From the NCBI GenBank assembly GCA_902826695.1, contig CADEFU010000004.1, positions 186,001-250,000 of the forward strand: a stretch of DNA of 64,000 nt. Direction: 5' to 3'. Made by a program: the position numbers and the translations under genes. The notes beneath the pieces are model-generated. The model was not told where the DNA came from. It saw only the letters and a program-made list of their open reading frames with translations, and did no database searches. This stretch comes from an uncultured Alphaproteobacteria bacterium (GTDB taxonomy: Bacteria; Pseudomonadota; Alphaproteobacteria; Micropepsales; Micropepsaceae). This document shows, piece after piece, positions 37,714-46,596 of the stretch (its first letter is position 1; every line of letters starts with the position of its first letter).

Positions 37714-38379
37714 ATGACAGTTCACATTTTGGCGACCGGATTCTCCGTGTTCCCTGGCGCGCCTGAAAACCCCACCGCTTGGGCCATGGCCGAGCTTGCC
37801 CGCATCGGATGGCAGCCGCACGGCGCCCGCCTGTCGATGCGCACCATGCCGGTGCGCTTCGATCTGTGGGAACGCGACTACGCCCCTCTCGTAACGGCGC
37901 TCAACCCCGACGCCGTCATTGCCTTCGGCCTCAGCGCCAAGGCAAAGGGCGTCACGCTTGAATCGACCGCCCGCAACGCGGTCGCGACGGATCGGCCCGA
38001 TCATACCGGCGCCTGTGCCCAAGGCGTTTGCGTCGTCGATGATGGAACGCCCGCCGTCCCCAGTGCCCTCCCACTCATCGAAATTGAGCGCACCCTGCAC
38101 GAAGGCGGCATACCCGTTAGCCATTCCGACGACGCCGGAGACTATGTCTGCAACCTTGTTTTTTACCGTCTGATGACGCTCGCTCGCACAGGCGGTCCGA
38201 AAATCGCGGGTTTCATCCACGTCCCCTATCTGGACACGCAGGTGGCGCGCCTCGCCGCCGCCGGGCATAGTGTCCCGCACGCCTCCACCTTGACCGAGGC
38301 CCAACTGCTGTCTGCCGTAAAGATCACCGTGAACGCCTGCGCAAGCGCTCTCCACCAAAGCTCAAGGATCGTCGCATGA
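37714..38379 (+). CDS. pcp: Pyroglutamyl-peptidase I (C15 family)
   Basis: A cysteine peptidase that removes N-terminal pyroglutamate from peptides. The 221 residues start with ILATGFSVFPGAPENPT, the family's GF-x-PF-like opening. The catalytic Cys lies in DAGDYVCNLVFY and the His in FIHVPYLD. A longer in-frame upstream start would overlap yjbR and is not needed. It overlaps the next gene by four bases (ATGA). Confidence 0.9.
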   Translation: MTVHILATGFSVFPGAPENPTAWAMAELARIGWQPHGARLSMRTMPVRFDLWERDYAPLVTALNPDAVIAFGLSAKAKGVTLESTARNAVATDRPDHTGACAQGVCVVDDGTPAVPSALPLIEIERTLHEGGIPVSHSDDAGDYVCNLVFYRLMTLARTGGPKIAGFIHVPYLDTQVARLAAAGHSVPHASTLTEAQLLSAVKITVNACASALHQSSRIVA

Positions 38380-38969
38380 AACGTACTGTCGCCATCGGCC
38401 TCACCCTGGCCTTCACGGCCACCGCACAAGCCGCAGACCTCAAAGTGCCGGTGACGGTGCAGCTCCCGCAGCTTCAGTCACTGGTCTCACCTTGTTCCGA
38501 TCCGGCGGCCGACCGCTTCCTCGAGCTCGACCTCATGCAACGCCCGCCCGCAGGCGCAACGCGCGTCCCACGCATTGGCGGCTGGGTCACCCCCGACGGC
38601 ATCTTTCACTGGCCGTTCGTCATGCGCGTTCGCAACCTTGGCGATCAACCGTTCATCGGCCAAGCAGGACTGCAATCCGTCGTCGTAACCGAAGATGACC
38701 GTCTCTCCGGCGCCAAAGGAAAGGTCGTCTCCAACACCCCGTTCGCTCAAATCGCGGCTCACAGTGGTGTTGCAGCGCGTTTTCTGTTCTCAGCCCCGGC
38801 GGCCGACGTCGAGAAGGGCAAGTTTCACCGGGTCTATACGTTGAAGCTGGACTACAAGAAAATCGACGTAGCGCTCACCGGTGGCCGCACCGGCGACTGC
38901 AACCTGACCAACAACACCTTCACCGTCGAATTCAACGGCAAGACGAAGACCTGGATCACGGTGAAGTGA
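38376..38969 (+). CDS. Secreted protein of unknown function
   Basis: A 197-residue exported protein with a signal peptide at 1-20 (VAIGLTLAFTATAQAADL). It is beta-rich, with FHWPFVMRVRNLGDQPFIGQ and the closing GDCNLTNNTFTVEFNGKT, reminiscent of CARDB-type sandwiches. Two Cys (SPCSDP, GDCNLT) could pair. It is coupled to pcp by an ATGA overlap, which may be operon packing rather than function. It ends three bases before the convergent hydrolase. The 2856 protein is similar in style. Confidence 0.68.
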   Translation: MKRTVAIGLTLAFTATAQAADLKVPVTVQLPQLQSLVSPCSDPAADRFLELDLMQRPPAGATRVPRIGGWVTPDGIFHWPFVMRVRNLGDQPFIGQAGLQSVVVTEDDRLSGAKGKVVSNTPFAQIAAHSGVAARFLFSAPAADVEKGKFHRVYTLKLDYKKIDVALTGGRTGDCNLTNNTFTVEFNGKTKTWITVK

Positions 38970-38972
38970 CGA

Positions 38973-39749
38973 TCAGCTGAGCGTCCCCAATGCCGACACA
39001 AGTTCGTCTGGCTGTTCCAGCGTAACGAGGTGTCCTGCTTTCGGGATAATCGTCAGCTGCGCACCCTTGATCGCCTTCTTGAACGCCTCGCCGTAAGCTG
39101 GCGGGATCAGCTTGTCGCTTGCGCCCCAGATCAACAGCGTCTTGGCGCTGATGCGATAGAGCCTTTCTGCAAGACCACGCTCGGGGATCGGGAACAAAAT
39201 CTTTCCCGCCGTACCCATCTGGCGGGCATTCATGACCAAGAAGGCCTTTAGCCACTCGGGATCGTTCAGCGCAACGCCCGCGGTCATCAGCTTCGTGCCC
39301 ATCTCCACATCGTGAAAGAGATAGGGCGGCATTTCGTAAGGCAGCATCGCAAACAGATCGGGGATCGGGTGGGCTTCAAGCCACAACCCCGCTGACGCGA
39401 TCAGCGCCAACCGAGAAAAATCGTTCGGCGCGAGAGCTGCCATCTCCGCGGCGATCATCCCGCCCATCGAATGCCCGACAAGTATCGGGTCCTGGACGCC
39501 CAGGGCCGCCACGACGTCGAGCGAATGCAGCGTGAAGTCCAACATGTCGCGAAGCGCCGGCGTCTCCTGGCTATCGCCGTAGCCTGGCAGCAGCGGCGCA
39601 TAGACGTGGTACTTGGCCGCGAGTTTGTGGAGGATTGGTTCGCCCGGCAGAATGCCGCCGGCACCGTGCAGAAACACGAGCGGCGCGCCGCTGCCCCCTT
39701 CGTAGTAGCGAACCGGCACGCGATGCGTTTGGATGGTCCTGAGCTCCAT
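38973..39749 (-). CDS. Alpha/beta hydrolase
   Basis: A 258-residue alpha/beta hydrolase. The ATG at 39749 follows GGAGG by five bases. The oxyanion region is VFLHGAGGILPGEP, the nucleophile elbow is VGHSMGGMIAAEM, and the acid/base end is LIWGASDKLIPPAYG then IPKAGHLVTLEQPDE. It is typical of carbon-carbon or ester hydrolases in degradation clusters. It is the last gene of the minus-strand group with the LLM monooxygenase (11-base gap), P450 and acyl-CoA dehydrogenases, which suggests a late ring- or ester-opening step. Confidence 0.88.
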   Translation of the reverse strand: MELRTIQTHRVPVRYYEGGSGAPLVFLHGAGGILPGEPILHKLAAKYHVYAPLLPGYGDSQETPALRDMLDFTLHSLDVVAALGVQDPILVGHSMGGMIAAEMAALAPNDFSRLALIASAGLWLEAHPIPDLFAMLPYEMPPYLFHDVEMGTKLMTAGVALNDPEWLKAFLVMNARQMGTAGKILFPIPERGLAERLYRISAKTLLIWGASDKLIPPAYGEAFKKAIKGAQLTIIPKAGHLVTLEQPDELVSALGTLS

Positions 39750-39760
39750 CGCTACCTCCC

Positions 39761-41023
39761 TCACGCGCGCGCCAAACGAACGGCATCGGCGTCCGAAGGC
39801 AAGCGGCCGGCGCTCACTTGCCCCTTCATCGGCTTACACCAGAACCGATCATCGCCGTCGCACTCCGGAAACACGTTTCGAAGTTTCGGCATCACTTTCT
39901 CGGCGAATAGCTTCGTCGAGTACATCGCCTTCTCGCGCGGCATATCGCCGATGTGCATCAGGCAAAAGACGTTCCCGACGCGAAGCCCCTTGATCATTTC
40001 CTCCATACGCTGACGCACGGTCTCGGGACTCCCGGCGATGACATGCCCGCCTTCGGTCAAGTCCTTCCACGTCAAGCTCGAGTACCCGTCGATCGGTGGC
40101 GCGTACTGCGAGAGGGCACCGGTCTGGATCGTCTTGATCGTGCGATAGCCCGGTGCATCCGCAAAGCCCGGATAGACGTGCAGACAGCGGTTGTAGAAAT
40201 AGCTGACATGCTTCGCGTAGAGCCGCTCGGCCTCCGCGTCCGTGTCGGCGACGCAGATCGTCTGCGCAAATCCCGCGCGATAAGGCGACGAGTCGGCCGC
40301 ATTCCGCTGCGCGAGGCGATCCCAGTAGCCCTGCAGCAGCGCCTTACCGCGAATGTAGCCGGAGAAACTCAAATACGAATACGAGTACGTATTGTCGATG
40401 CAGAAGTCGTAGGTCTCAACCGACCCGCCACCCGGAATATGGATCGGCGGGTTTGGCTTCTGAACGGGCCGCGGCCAGATATTGACATGGCGCAGTTTGC
40501 TGTAGCGCCCGTTCCACGCGAACGGATCGGGTTCGCGCCAGGCCTTGATGATGAGATCGTGCGCCTCTTGATACTTCTCGCGTGTCAGCGCCGGAATCTG
40601 CCCGTAGCAGTAGTTCGTATCCATCGACGTGCCGACCGGAAAACCCGCGACAAGCCTGCCACCCGATATGCAGTCGAGCATCGCGAACTCTTCCGCGACC
40701 CGTACCGGCGGATTGTAGAGCGCGATCGAGTTGCCGAGCACGACGAGCGCCACATCCTTCGTCCGGCGTGCGAGCCCCGCCGCAATGATGTTCGGCGACG
40801 GCATGATGCCGTATCCGTTCTGGTGGTGCTCGTTGACCCCGATTCCGTCGAACCCAAGCGTGCCCGCATACTCGAGCAAGTCCATGTAGGTATTGTAGAC
40901 CTCATGGCTTTTCTCGGCGTCGAACAGGCGCGAATCTATATCCACCCAGACCGACCGATGCTTCTCGCGAAAGTCATCCGGCAAATGCGGCCACGGCATC
41001 AGGTTGAACCAGGTGAACTTCAT
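39761..41023 (-). CDS. LLM-class flavin-dependent monooxygenase
   Basis: A 420-residue luciferase-like TIM-barrel oxygenase using reduced flavin and O2. Family parts include GFDGIGVNEHHQNGYGIMPS, RRTKDVALVVLGNSIALYNP, VAEEFAMLDCISGGRLVAGF and the flavin-phosphate region VIAGSPETVRQRMEEMI. Such enzymes often do Baeyer-Villiger or alkane-type oxygenation. GGGAGG precedes the start. It lies between the P450 and hydrolase genes, so a joint pathway is likely; a separate flavin reductase is not in view. Confidence 0.9.
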   Translation of the reverse strand: MKFTWFNLMPWPHLPDDFREKHRSVWVDIDSRLFDAEKSHEVYNTYMDLLEYAGTLGFDGIGVNEHHQNGYGIMPSPNIIAAGLARRTKDVALVVLGNSIALYNPPVRVAEEFAMLDCISGGRLVAGFPVGTSMDTNYCYGQIPALTREKYQEAHDLIIKAWREPDPFAWNGRYSKLRHVNIWPRPVQKPNPPIHIPGGGSVETYDFCIDNTYSYSYLSFSGYIRGKALLQGYWDRLAQRNAADSSPYRAGFAQTICVADTDAEAERLYAKHVSYFYNRCLHVYPGFADAPGYRTIKTIQTGALSQYAPPIDGYSSLTWKDLTEGGHVIAGSPETVRQRMEEMIKGLRVGNVFCLMHIGDMPREKAMYSTKLFAEKVMPKLRNVFPECDGDDRFWCKPMKGQVSAGRLPSDADAVRLARA

Positions 41024-41064
41024 CGCGTTCCTCCCAGGCTTCGTGGCCCGTATGGTGATGACGT

Positions 41065-42360
41065 CTAGTTGATCTTGTATCGCACCGGCATCTTCTTCGG
41101 GCCGTTGACGAAATTGGCCGCCGAGAGCCTAGGTTCGCCGTCGAACTCGATCGACTGAAGGCGCGGGATCAGCTCATCGAACAACGCACGCATCTCCATC
41201 TTGGCGAGATGTTGGCCGATGCAAACATGGGCGCCAAAGCCGAAGGAGAGCAGCTTGTTGGGGCTGCGGTCGACTTTGAAGCTGAACGGCTCGTCGAACA
41301 CTTCCTCGTCCCGGTTGCCGGACGGGTAAAGCAGCATCAGCCAATCGTCTTTCTTGATCGTCTGGCCGCGCAGTTCGTAATCCTGAGTCGCGGAACGCAT
41401 GAAGTGGCGCACCGGCGTGGTCCACCGGATCGCTTCGTCGACGAAGCTCGGCATCAGCGCTGGATTGTCCTTCAGTTTCTTGAACTCGGCCGGGTTATCG
41501 ATCAGGGCCCACAAGCCGCCTGCAGTCGAGGCACTGGTCGTGTCGTGCCCGGCCGCAGCAAGAATGACGTAGTAGGACATGGCGTTGAACGGATCGAGCG
41601 GTTGCCCGTCGATCTTGCCATTCGCGATCACACTGGCCACATCGTCGCGCGGATTGGCGCGGCGGTCTTCGGTGATGGCATTGAAGTACTGGAAGAAGTC
41701 CATGACGACGCCTTGCAGCGACGCGACGGCCTCATCGCTCATGAGCGCGCCGAAGCCGCCGGGCGTTCCGCCCTGACGGCCAAGTTCGGGATCGGTAGCG
41801 CCGAATAGTTCTTGCGTCAGCTTCAGCATGCGCGGCTCGTCGGCCTCCGGCACGCCAAGAATGTCCATGATCACGCGCAGCGGATACCAAACGGCGACAT
41901 CGCCGACGAAGTCGCAACTACCGCCCTTGTCGGCCATACGGTCGACGTAAATCTTGGCAAGCTGCCGCAGGCGCGGCTCAAGCTTGCGCAAGTTCTGCGG
42001 CAAGAACCACGACTGCGTCAGCATGCGGTATTTGATATGATCGGGCGGATCCATCTGGACGAGCGACTTCACGAGGTGCGGCGAGCCGGTGATTTTCATC
42101 ACTTGCTCGGTCGCGGCCTTCGTCGTGAACGTCGTGGACTTGGCGCCATTCAAAAACAGCGCGTTCTGCTTGCTGATGTCGAGAATGTCGGCATGCTTCG
42201 ATACCGCCCAGAACGGCTCGCATCCCTCAACTTCGGCGACCGCGAGCGGATAGTCCGCGCGCAGCTTGGTATAGGCGCCATGGATGCGAGCCGAATCCGC
42301 ATGAGCGAGTGGATCGACAATCGCCACGGCAAGGTCGGTCGGGAGGTGCGGGGCCGCCAT
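41065..42360 (-). CDS. Cytochrome P450
   Basis: A 431-residue soluble bacterial P450. The haem-binding loop is FGFGAHVCIGQHLAKME with the thiolate Cys380. The I-helix oxygen-activation motif is AAGHDTTSA, and the K-helix ExxR lies in VDEAIRWTTPVRHFMR. The overall style resembles the class I steroid/fatty-acid group (CYP125/142-like), but substrate cannot be assigned. No ferredoxin or reductase is adjacent. It follows an acyl-CoA dehydrogenase after three bases. Confidence 0.95.
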   Translation of the reverse strand: MAAPHLPTDLAVAIVDPLAHADSARIHGAYTKLRADYPLAVAEVEGCEPFWAVSKHADILDISKQNALFLNGAKSTTFTTKAATEQVMKITGSPHLVKSLVQMDPPDHIKYRMLTQSWFLPQNLRKLEPRLRQLAKIYVDRMADKGGSCDFVGDVAVWYPLRVIMDILGVPEADEPRMLKLTQELFGATDPELGRQGGTPGGFGALMSDEAVASLQGVVMDFFQYFNAITEDRRANPRDDVASVIANGKIDGQPLDPFNAMSYYVILAAAGHDTTSASTAGGLWALIDNPAEFKKLKDNPALMPSFVDEAIRWTTPVRHFMRSATQDYELRGQTIKKDDWLMLLYPSGNRDEEVFDEPFSFKVDRSPNKLLSFGFGAHVCIGQHLAKMEMRALFDELIPRLQSIEFDGEPRLSAANFVNGPKKMPVRYKIN

Positions 42361-42363
42361 CGA

Positions 42364-43608
42364 TCAGCGACCCGTCGGCAGCTTGTTGTACGGGATGTCC
42401 TTGTCGACACGAATATCCGCCGGCAAGCCAAGCACGCGCTCCGCGATGATGTTCTTCAGGATCTCGTCCGTGCCGCCGGCGATGCGCAGGCCCGGCGCCC
42501 ACATGAACGACTGCTGGAACGCGCCCATGAGCGGCGAGTCTTCGCCAACCATCACACCACCCATGTCCTCAAGGTCCATGGCAAACGACGACAGGTCCTG
42601 CATCTTGGGCGCCACAACGATCTTCGCGATCGACGCTTCCGGCCCCGGCACCCGGCCTTGGCTGAGCGCCGTCAACGTGCGGTAGGTCGTGTACTTCAAT
42701 CCCTGACCGCGCACGTACCACTCCGCGATCTTCTCGCGAACCGACGCATTCTTGATCGCCTGACCGTCCTCAAGCTCCGTTTCGCGCGCTAAGCCGATCA
42801 GTTCCTTGATGTCGGGACCGCTGCCGCCCTGCCCACCGCCGACCGCCAAGCGCTCGTGCATCAGCGTCGTCAGCGCCACCGACCAGCCGTCGCCCACGTT
42901 GCCGAGACGTTGGCTGTCGGGAATGCGCACATTGTTGAAGAACACTTCGTTGAAGTTCGCCCCGCCCGACATCTGCTTGATCGGGCGCACTTCAACGCCC
43001 GGCGACTTCATCGAGAGATAGAACATCGTCAAACCCTTGTGCTTCGGCACATTCGGGTCGGTGCGGGTGAGCAGGATGCCATAGTCCGAATAGTGGGCGC
43101 CGGAGGTCCAGACTTTCTGGCCGTTGATCACCCAGTCATCGCCGTCCTTCTCCGCGCGGGTCTTCAAACCGGCCACGTCCGAGCCAGCCGACGGTTCCGA
43201 GAACAACTGACACCAGATTTCCTCACCACGCAGCGCCGGCTTCACATAACGCGACGCAACGTCCTTTGAGGCATAGTGCGTCACGGTCGGTATGCACATG
43301 CCAAGGCCGATCTCGAAGAAGCCCGAGGGCACGTCGAACTTGGCTTCTTCTTGGCCATAGATCACCTGCTGCATCGGCGTGCCGCCAAGCCCGCCGTTCT
43401 CCTTCGGCCAGGTGATGCGCGCATAGCCCTTCTCGGCCTTCTTCGCCTGCCAGGCCTTCGCAATCTTCAGTGACTCTTGTTCGTTGCGCTGAAAGCGCGG
43501 GTTCTCGGCGGAGAATCCGAGCGCCGACTTCGGCTTCGCGTTCGCTTCGAGCCAGGCGCGCACTTCCGAGCGGAAGGCGGCTTCTTGCGGGGTATCGTTG
43601 AAATCCAT
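42364..43608 (-). CDS. Acyl-CoA dehydrogenase
   Basis: A 414-residue FAD-dependent acyl-CoA dehydrogenase. It opens with a helical domain (FRSEVRAWLEANAKPK). The beta-domain FAD loop has CQLFSEPSAGSDVAGLKTRA and WVINGQKVWTSGAHYSDYG; the C-terminal helical domain ends RIAGGTDEILKNIIAERVLG. The usual catalytic Glu of the Y-E-G-T segment is Gly here, as in the paired steroid-type enzymes. A second dehydrogenase lies 29 bases upstream, so a heteromeric enzyme is plausible. Confidence 0.93.
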   Translation of the reverse strand: MDFNDTPQEAAFRSEVRAWLEANAKPKSALGFSAENPRFQRNEQESLKIAKAWQAKKAEKGYARITWPKENGGLGGTPMQQVIYGQEEAKFDVPSGFFEIGLGMCIPTVTHYASKDVASRYVKPALRGEEIWCQLFSEPSAGSDVAGLKTRAEKDGDDWVINGQKVWTSGAHYSDYGILLTRTDPNVPKHKGLTMFYLSMKSPGVEVRPIKQMSGGANFNEVFFNNVRIPDSQRLGNVGDGWSVALTTLMHERLAVGGGQGGSGPDIKELIGLARETELEDGQAIKNASVREKIAEWYVRGQGLKYTTYRTLTALSQGRVPGPEASIAKIVVAPKMQDLSSFAMDLEDMGGVMVGEDSPLMGAFQQSFMWAPGLRIAGGTDEILKNIIAERVLGLPADIRVDKDIPYNKLPTGR

Positions 43609-43637
43609 GGGATCTGTCTTTCGATGTGAATGGCTGT

Positions 43638-44765
43638 TTAAGCGACGTTCTTCTTCTCAAGGTGCGTGACCAACCGGTCCTTCCACACCCGAGACGCACC
43701 AAGCGCGAGGCTCAGCGTCTTCGAACGCCGGTAATAGAGGTGGCAGTCGAGCTCCCACGTGAAGCCCATGCCGCCATGCGTTTGAATGTTCTCCTTCGAC
43801 GCGTTGTGGAACGCATCCGTCGCACTGATCCGCGCGCCCGCCGCCGCTTCCGGCAGATCGGCTGCATTGGTCGACAACGCCCAAGCGCCGAAATACGCGT
43901 TTGAGCGTGCAAGTTCGTTCAGCACGTACATGTCGGCGAGCTTGTGCTTGATAGCCTGGAACGATGCGATCGTGCGCCCGAACGCATAGCGGTTCAGCGC
44001 GTAGTCCTTCGCCATGACGAGGCAAGCATCCGCGCCGCCCACCTGCTCGAACGCCATCAGGATCGCCGCACGATCGAGAACACGCTTGGCAAGCTCCCAG
44101 CCGTCGCCGGCTGCACCAAGTTGTTCGGCTGCCGCACCTTTGAACGTAAGCTCCGCCTGGCTGCGCGACGGATCGACCGTCTTCACCGCCCGGCGCGATA
44201 CGCCCGCACCCTTTAGATCCACGATGGCGAGCGACAACGAGCGCTCGCCCGCACCATCGGCACTGCGCGCCAGCACGATCGCGAAGTCCGCAACGTCGCC
44301 GTCCGGAACAGGTGCCTTCGTGCCATCAAGCTTGCCGCCCTTGAACGTCGCCTTCACCGTCTTCGGGCTCGGCGGCTGCGGGCCCTCCGCGATCGCAAAC
44401 GTCCCGATCAACTCACCGGCGGCAAGCTTCGGCAGGTACTTTTTTTTCTGCGCGTCGCTACCGGCAATCAGCAGCGCCTCGGTCGCCAGATAGACCGACG
44501 ACGAAAATGGAACCGGCGCTACCGCCCTGCCCAACTCCTCCGCAACCACGCAGAGTTCGAGATGACCCAGGCCCAATCCGCCGAACTCTTCCGGGATCGC
44601 CGTGCCGAGCCAGCCCATCTCGGCGATCTGCTTCCACAGCGCCTTGTCGTAGGGCTCATCGCTTTCGAGGATCCTGCGCACGACTTTCGTCGAGCACTTT
44701 TCGGTCAGGAACTTGCGTGCCTGATCCTTCAGCATTTTTTGGTCGTCGGAGAAATCGAAGTTCAT
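43638..44765 (-). CDS. Acyl-CoA dehydrogenase, probable partner subunit
   Basis: A 375-residue acyl-CoA dehydrogenase-fold protein. Its N-terminal domain has FDFSDDQKMLKDQARKFL and GWLGTAIPEEFGGLGLGHLE; the beta-domain is reduced (FAIAEGPQPP). The C-terminal domain has QTHGGMGFTWELDCHLYYRR. It diverges from the first dehydrogenase and lacks the standard YEG catalytic Glu segment. Adjacent non-identical pairs like this form alpha2beta2 enzymes in mycobacterial cholesterol breakdown, which is a precedent rather than proof here. MarR lies 41 bases upstream. Confidence 0.9.
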   Translation of the reverse strand: MNFDFSDDQKMLKDQARKFLTEKCSTKVVRRILESDEPYDKALWKQIAEMGWLGTAIPEEFGGLGLGHLELCVVAEELGRAVAPVPFSSSVYLATEALLIAGSDAQKKKYLPKLAAGELIGTFAIAEGPQPPSPKTVKATFKGGKLDGTKAPVPDGDVADFAIVLARSADGAGERSLSLAIVDLKGAGVSRRAVKTVDPSRSQAELTFKGAAAEQLGAAGDGWELAKRVLDRAAILMAFEQVGGADACLVMAKDYALNRYAFGRTIASFQAIKHKLADMYVLNELARSNAYFGAWALSTNAADLPEAAAGARISATDAFHNASKENIQTHGGMGFTWELDCHLYYRRSKTLSLALGASRVWKDRLVTHLEKKNVA

Positions 44766-44806
44766 GCGCGGGCCCTCAAAGTTGAAACCTTGGGGCGGCG
44801 CTGGCG

Positions 44807-45346
44807 CTATTCGTCGTCTGCGCCGCCGAGATTGCGCTTCAGCTTCTCAAGCCGCGCAATCAACTCTTTCACCTCACTCTGTCGCATACCTTGTAGGGCG
44901 CGCGCAAACAGAGCCTTCGCAGCTGCGGCGAGCTGCGGGAATGCCTTCTCGATTTTTGCCGTAGCGTAAACCCGCCGCGCACGACGATCATGCGGATCTG
45001 ACTTGCGGACAATCCACCCGCCTTGCTCAAGCCGGTCGAGCGACTTGCCCAGCGGGGCCTTCTCGATCTCGGTCAGTTCGGCGAGTTCCGTCTGCGTCAA
45101 CGGCTCTGACGACCGCTCGATCGTAACAAGCACCCGCCACTGCGACCGCGTGAGCCCAAGCCCCTCGATCCGGCTCTCGAAGTCCTTACCCAGCAACCGG
45201 TGAATATCGTGGAACAACCAGCCGAGCGTCCGCTCGACCTCCATCTCCGCCCGCAACTTTTCATTTTCCATATTGCGCACGGGTTTTTGACCGGCGGCTT
45301 TCCGCGCCGACTTGCTCCGTTCTGCTGGCGAAAATGTCTCACTCAA
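44807..45346 (-). CDS. MarR-family transcriptional regulator
   Basis: A winged-helix regulator. The core from residue 35 (ERTLGWLFHDIHRLLGKDFE) has the recognition region SQWRVLVTIERSSEPLTQTE and the wing RKSDPHDRRARRVYATAK. The TTG start at 45346 gives 179 residues with a 25-residue charged tail; an ATG at 45271 gives 154 and fits the family length better. It is transcribed toward the degradation genes and divergent from the RND pair. MarR proteins usually repress both themselves and a divergent efflux gene until a hydrophobic ligand binds. Confidence 0.92.
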   Translation of the reverse strand: MSETFSPAERSKSARKAAGQKPVRNMENEKLRAEMEVERTLGWLFHDIHRLLGKDFESRIEGLGLTRSQWRVLVTIERSSEPLTQTELAELTEIEKAPLGKSLDRLEQGGWIVRKSDPHDRRARRVYATAKIEKAFPQLAAAAKALFARALQGMRQSEVKELIARLEKLKRNLGGADDE

Positions 45347-45368
45347 AGACGGGTTACCTGCTGTTCAC

Positions 45369-45409
45369 GAATTGGTATCGTAGCATATAGTAATCTCGTA
45401 TACTAATTC
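45369..45409. promoter_or_regulatory. Inverted repeat and -10 element between marR and the RND genes
   Basis: GAATTGGTAT (45369-45378) and ATACTAATTC (45400-45409) are inverted copies with one mismatch. Inside them TAGTA (45388-45392) and TACTA (45401-45405) form a second dyad. A near-consensus plus-strand -10, TATACT, is at 45399-45404. This is the AT-rich centre of the 89-base gap and the natural operator for the MarR protein. Confidence 0.5.
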
Positions 45410-45435
45410 CTGACGTCAATAGGTATCTTCGCGCT

Positions 45436-46593
45436 ATGTCCGCACACCGGCTTCTTGCCGCCGCCGCTATTGCCACGCTTGCCTTGGGCCTCGCAGCCTG
45501 CGGAAAGCCTGCGCAGTCGAAGCAAGCCCCCAAAGAAGTGGTGGTCTCGGCTGTCGCTGTCACCACCACCAAGGTGTCGAAGGCCGACATCTCCGTGCCG
45601 ATAATGGCCACGGGCTCGCTGACGCCGTCGCGTCAAACCGATATCGGTCCGTCGGTCGATGGCATCATCGAAGAAGTCATGGTCGGCGTCGGCAGTCGCG
45701 TGAAAAAAGGCGATCCCCTGTTCCGCACACGCGACATTGAAATCAAACTGCAAGTACAGGAGCTTGAGAAACAAGTCGCTCTCGCGCGCGCTCAACTGCG
45801 CAATGCTCAAGCCGAATACAAGCGCCAGGACTCGCTCAAGGGCGGCGGCTGGGTCAGCCAAGCCCGCATGGACACGACTCGCACAAACACCGATGTCGCT
45901 TCTGCGCAACTCGGTGTGTGGGAAGCGCGGCTTGCGCAGAGCCGGCAGCAACTTAAAGACACGCTCGTACGCGCACCGTACACTGGCGTGATCTCCAAGA
46001 AGGATGTTTACGAAGGCCGCTTCATGGCCTCGCGTTTCGGCGGCGGTGGCATGATGGGCGGGTCAGCCGGCGTCGTACAAATCATGGCGATCGATCCGCT
46101 CGCGGTTATCGTCGTCGCCCCATCCGCACATTTCGAGCAGCTTAAACTCGGCATGAAGGGGCGCATTCACGTTGACGGCATCAAAGAACCGTTCGAGGCC
46201 AAAGTTGCCGTCATCAACTACGGTGTCGACTACAAGGCGCGCAGCGTCGAAGTGCGCTTCGCACTTCCGAACCCGGACTATAAAATCTTGCCCGGTCTGT
46301 ATGCGCGTGTCGAGTTGATGCCGGACGCGCGTTCCGGCCTCGTGGTGGATCGCAGGGCCATCCTCGGCCCCGACGGCTCACGCTACGCTTTTGTCGCCCA
46401 GGGCGGCCGCGCGAAAAAGATCAAAGTCTCAACGCGCGAGATCGACGGCCAACGCATCGAACTGCTAAGCAATGTGCCCGAAGGGACGGAGCTGCTCATG
46501 GGTCCGAACCTCTCGCAGCTCGCCGATGGCGTGCCCGTCAAGATTGATCAGCCACCAGCGCCGCCGAAGGCCCAGACCCAGGCGAAGCTCTAA
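45436..46593 (+). CDS. RND efflux periplasmic adaptor (membrane fusion) lipoprotein
   Basis: A 385-residue membrane fusion protein linking an RND pump to an outer-membrane channel. It has a lipoprotein signal (ATLALGLAAC, Cys22), then a biotinyl-lipoyl half (DGIIEEVMVGVGSRVKKGDP), an alpha-hairpin (VQELEKQVALARAQLRNAQA), the second lipoyl half (DTLVRAPYTGVISKKDVYEG) and a beta-barrel. A Gly/Met-rich loop (GGGGMMGGSAG) is inserted before the barrel. The permease follows after three bases. Confidence 0.93.
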   Translation: MSAHRLLAAAAIATLALGLAACGKPAQSKQAPKEVVVSAVAVTTTKVSKADISVPIMATGSLTPSRQTDIGPSVDGIIEEVMVGVGSRVKKGDPLFRTRDIEIKLQVQELEKQVALARAQLRNAQAEYKRQDSLKGGGWVSQARMDTTRTNTDVASAQLGVWEARLAQSRQQLKDTLVRAPYTGVISKKDVYEGRFMASRFGGGGMMGGSAGVVQIMAIDPLAVIVVAPSAHFEQLKLGMKGRIHVDGIKEPFEAKVAVINYGVDYKARSVEVRFALPNPDYKILPGLYARVELMPDARSGLVVDRRAILGPDGSRYAFVAQGGRAKKIKVSTREIDGQRIELLSNVPEGTELLMGPNLSQLADGVPVKIDQPPAPPKAQTQAKL

Positions 46594-46596
46594 CCG

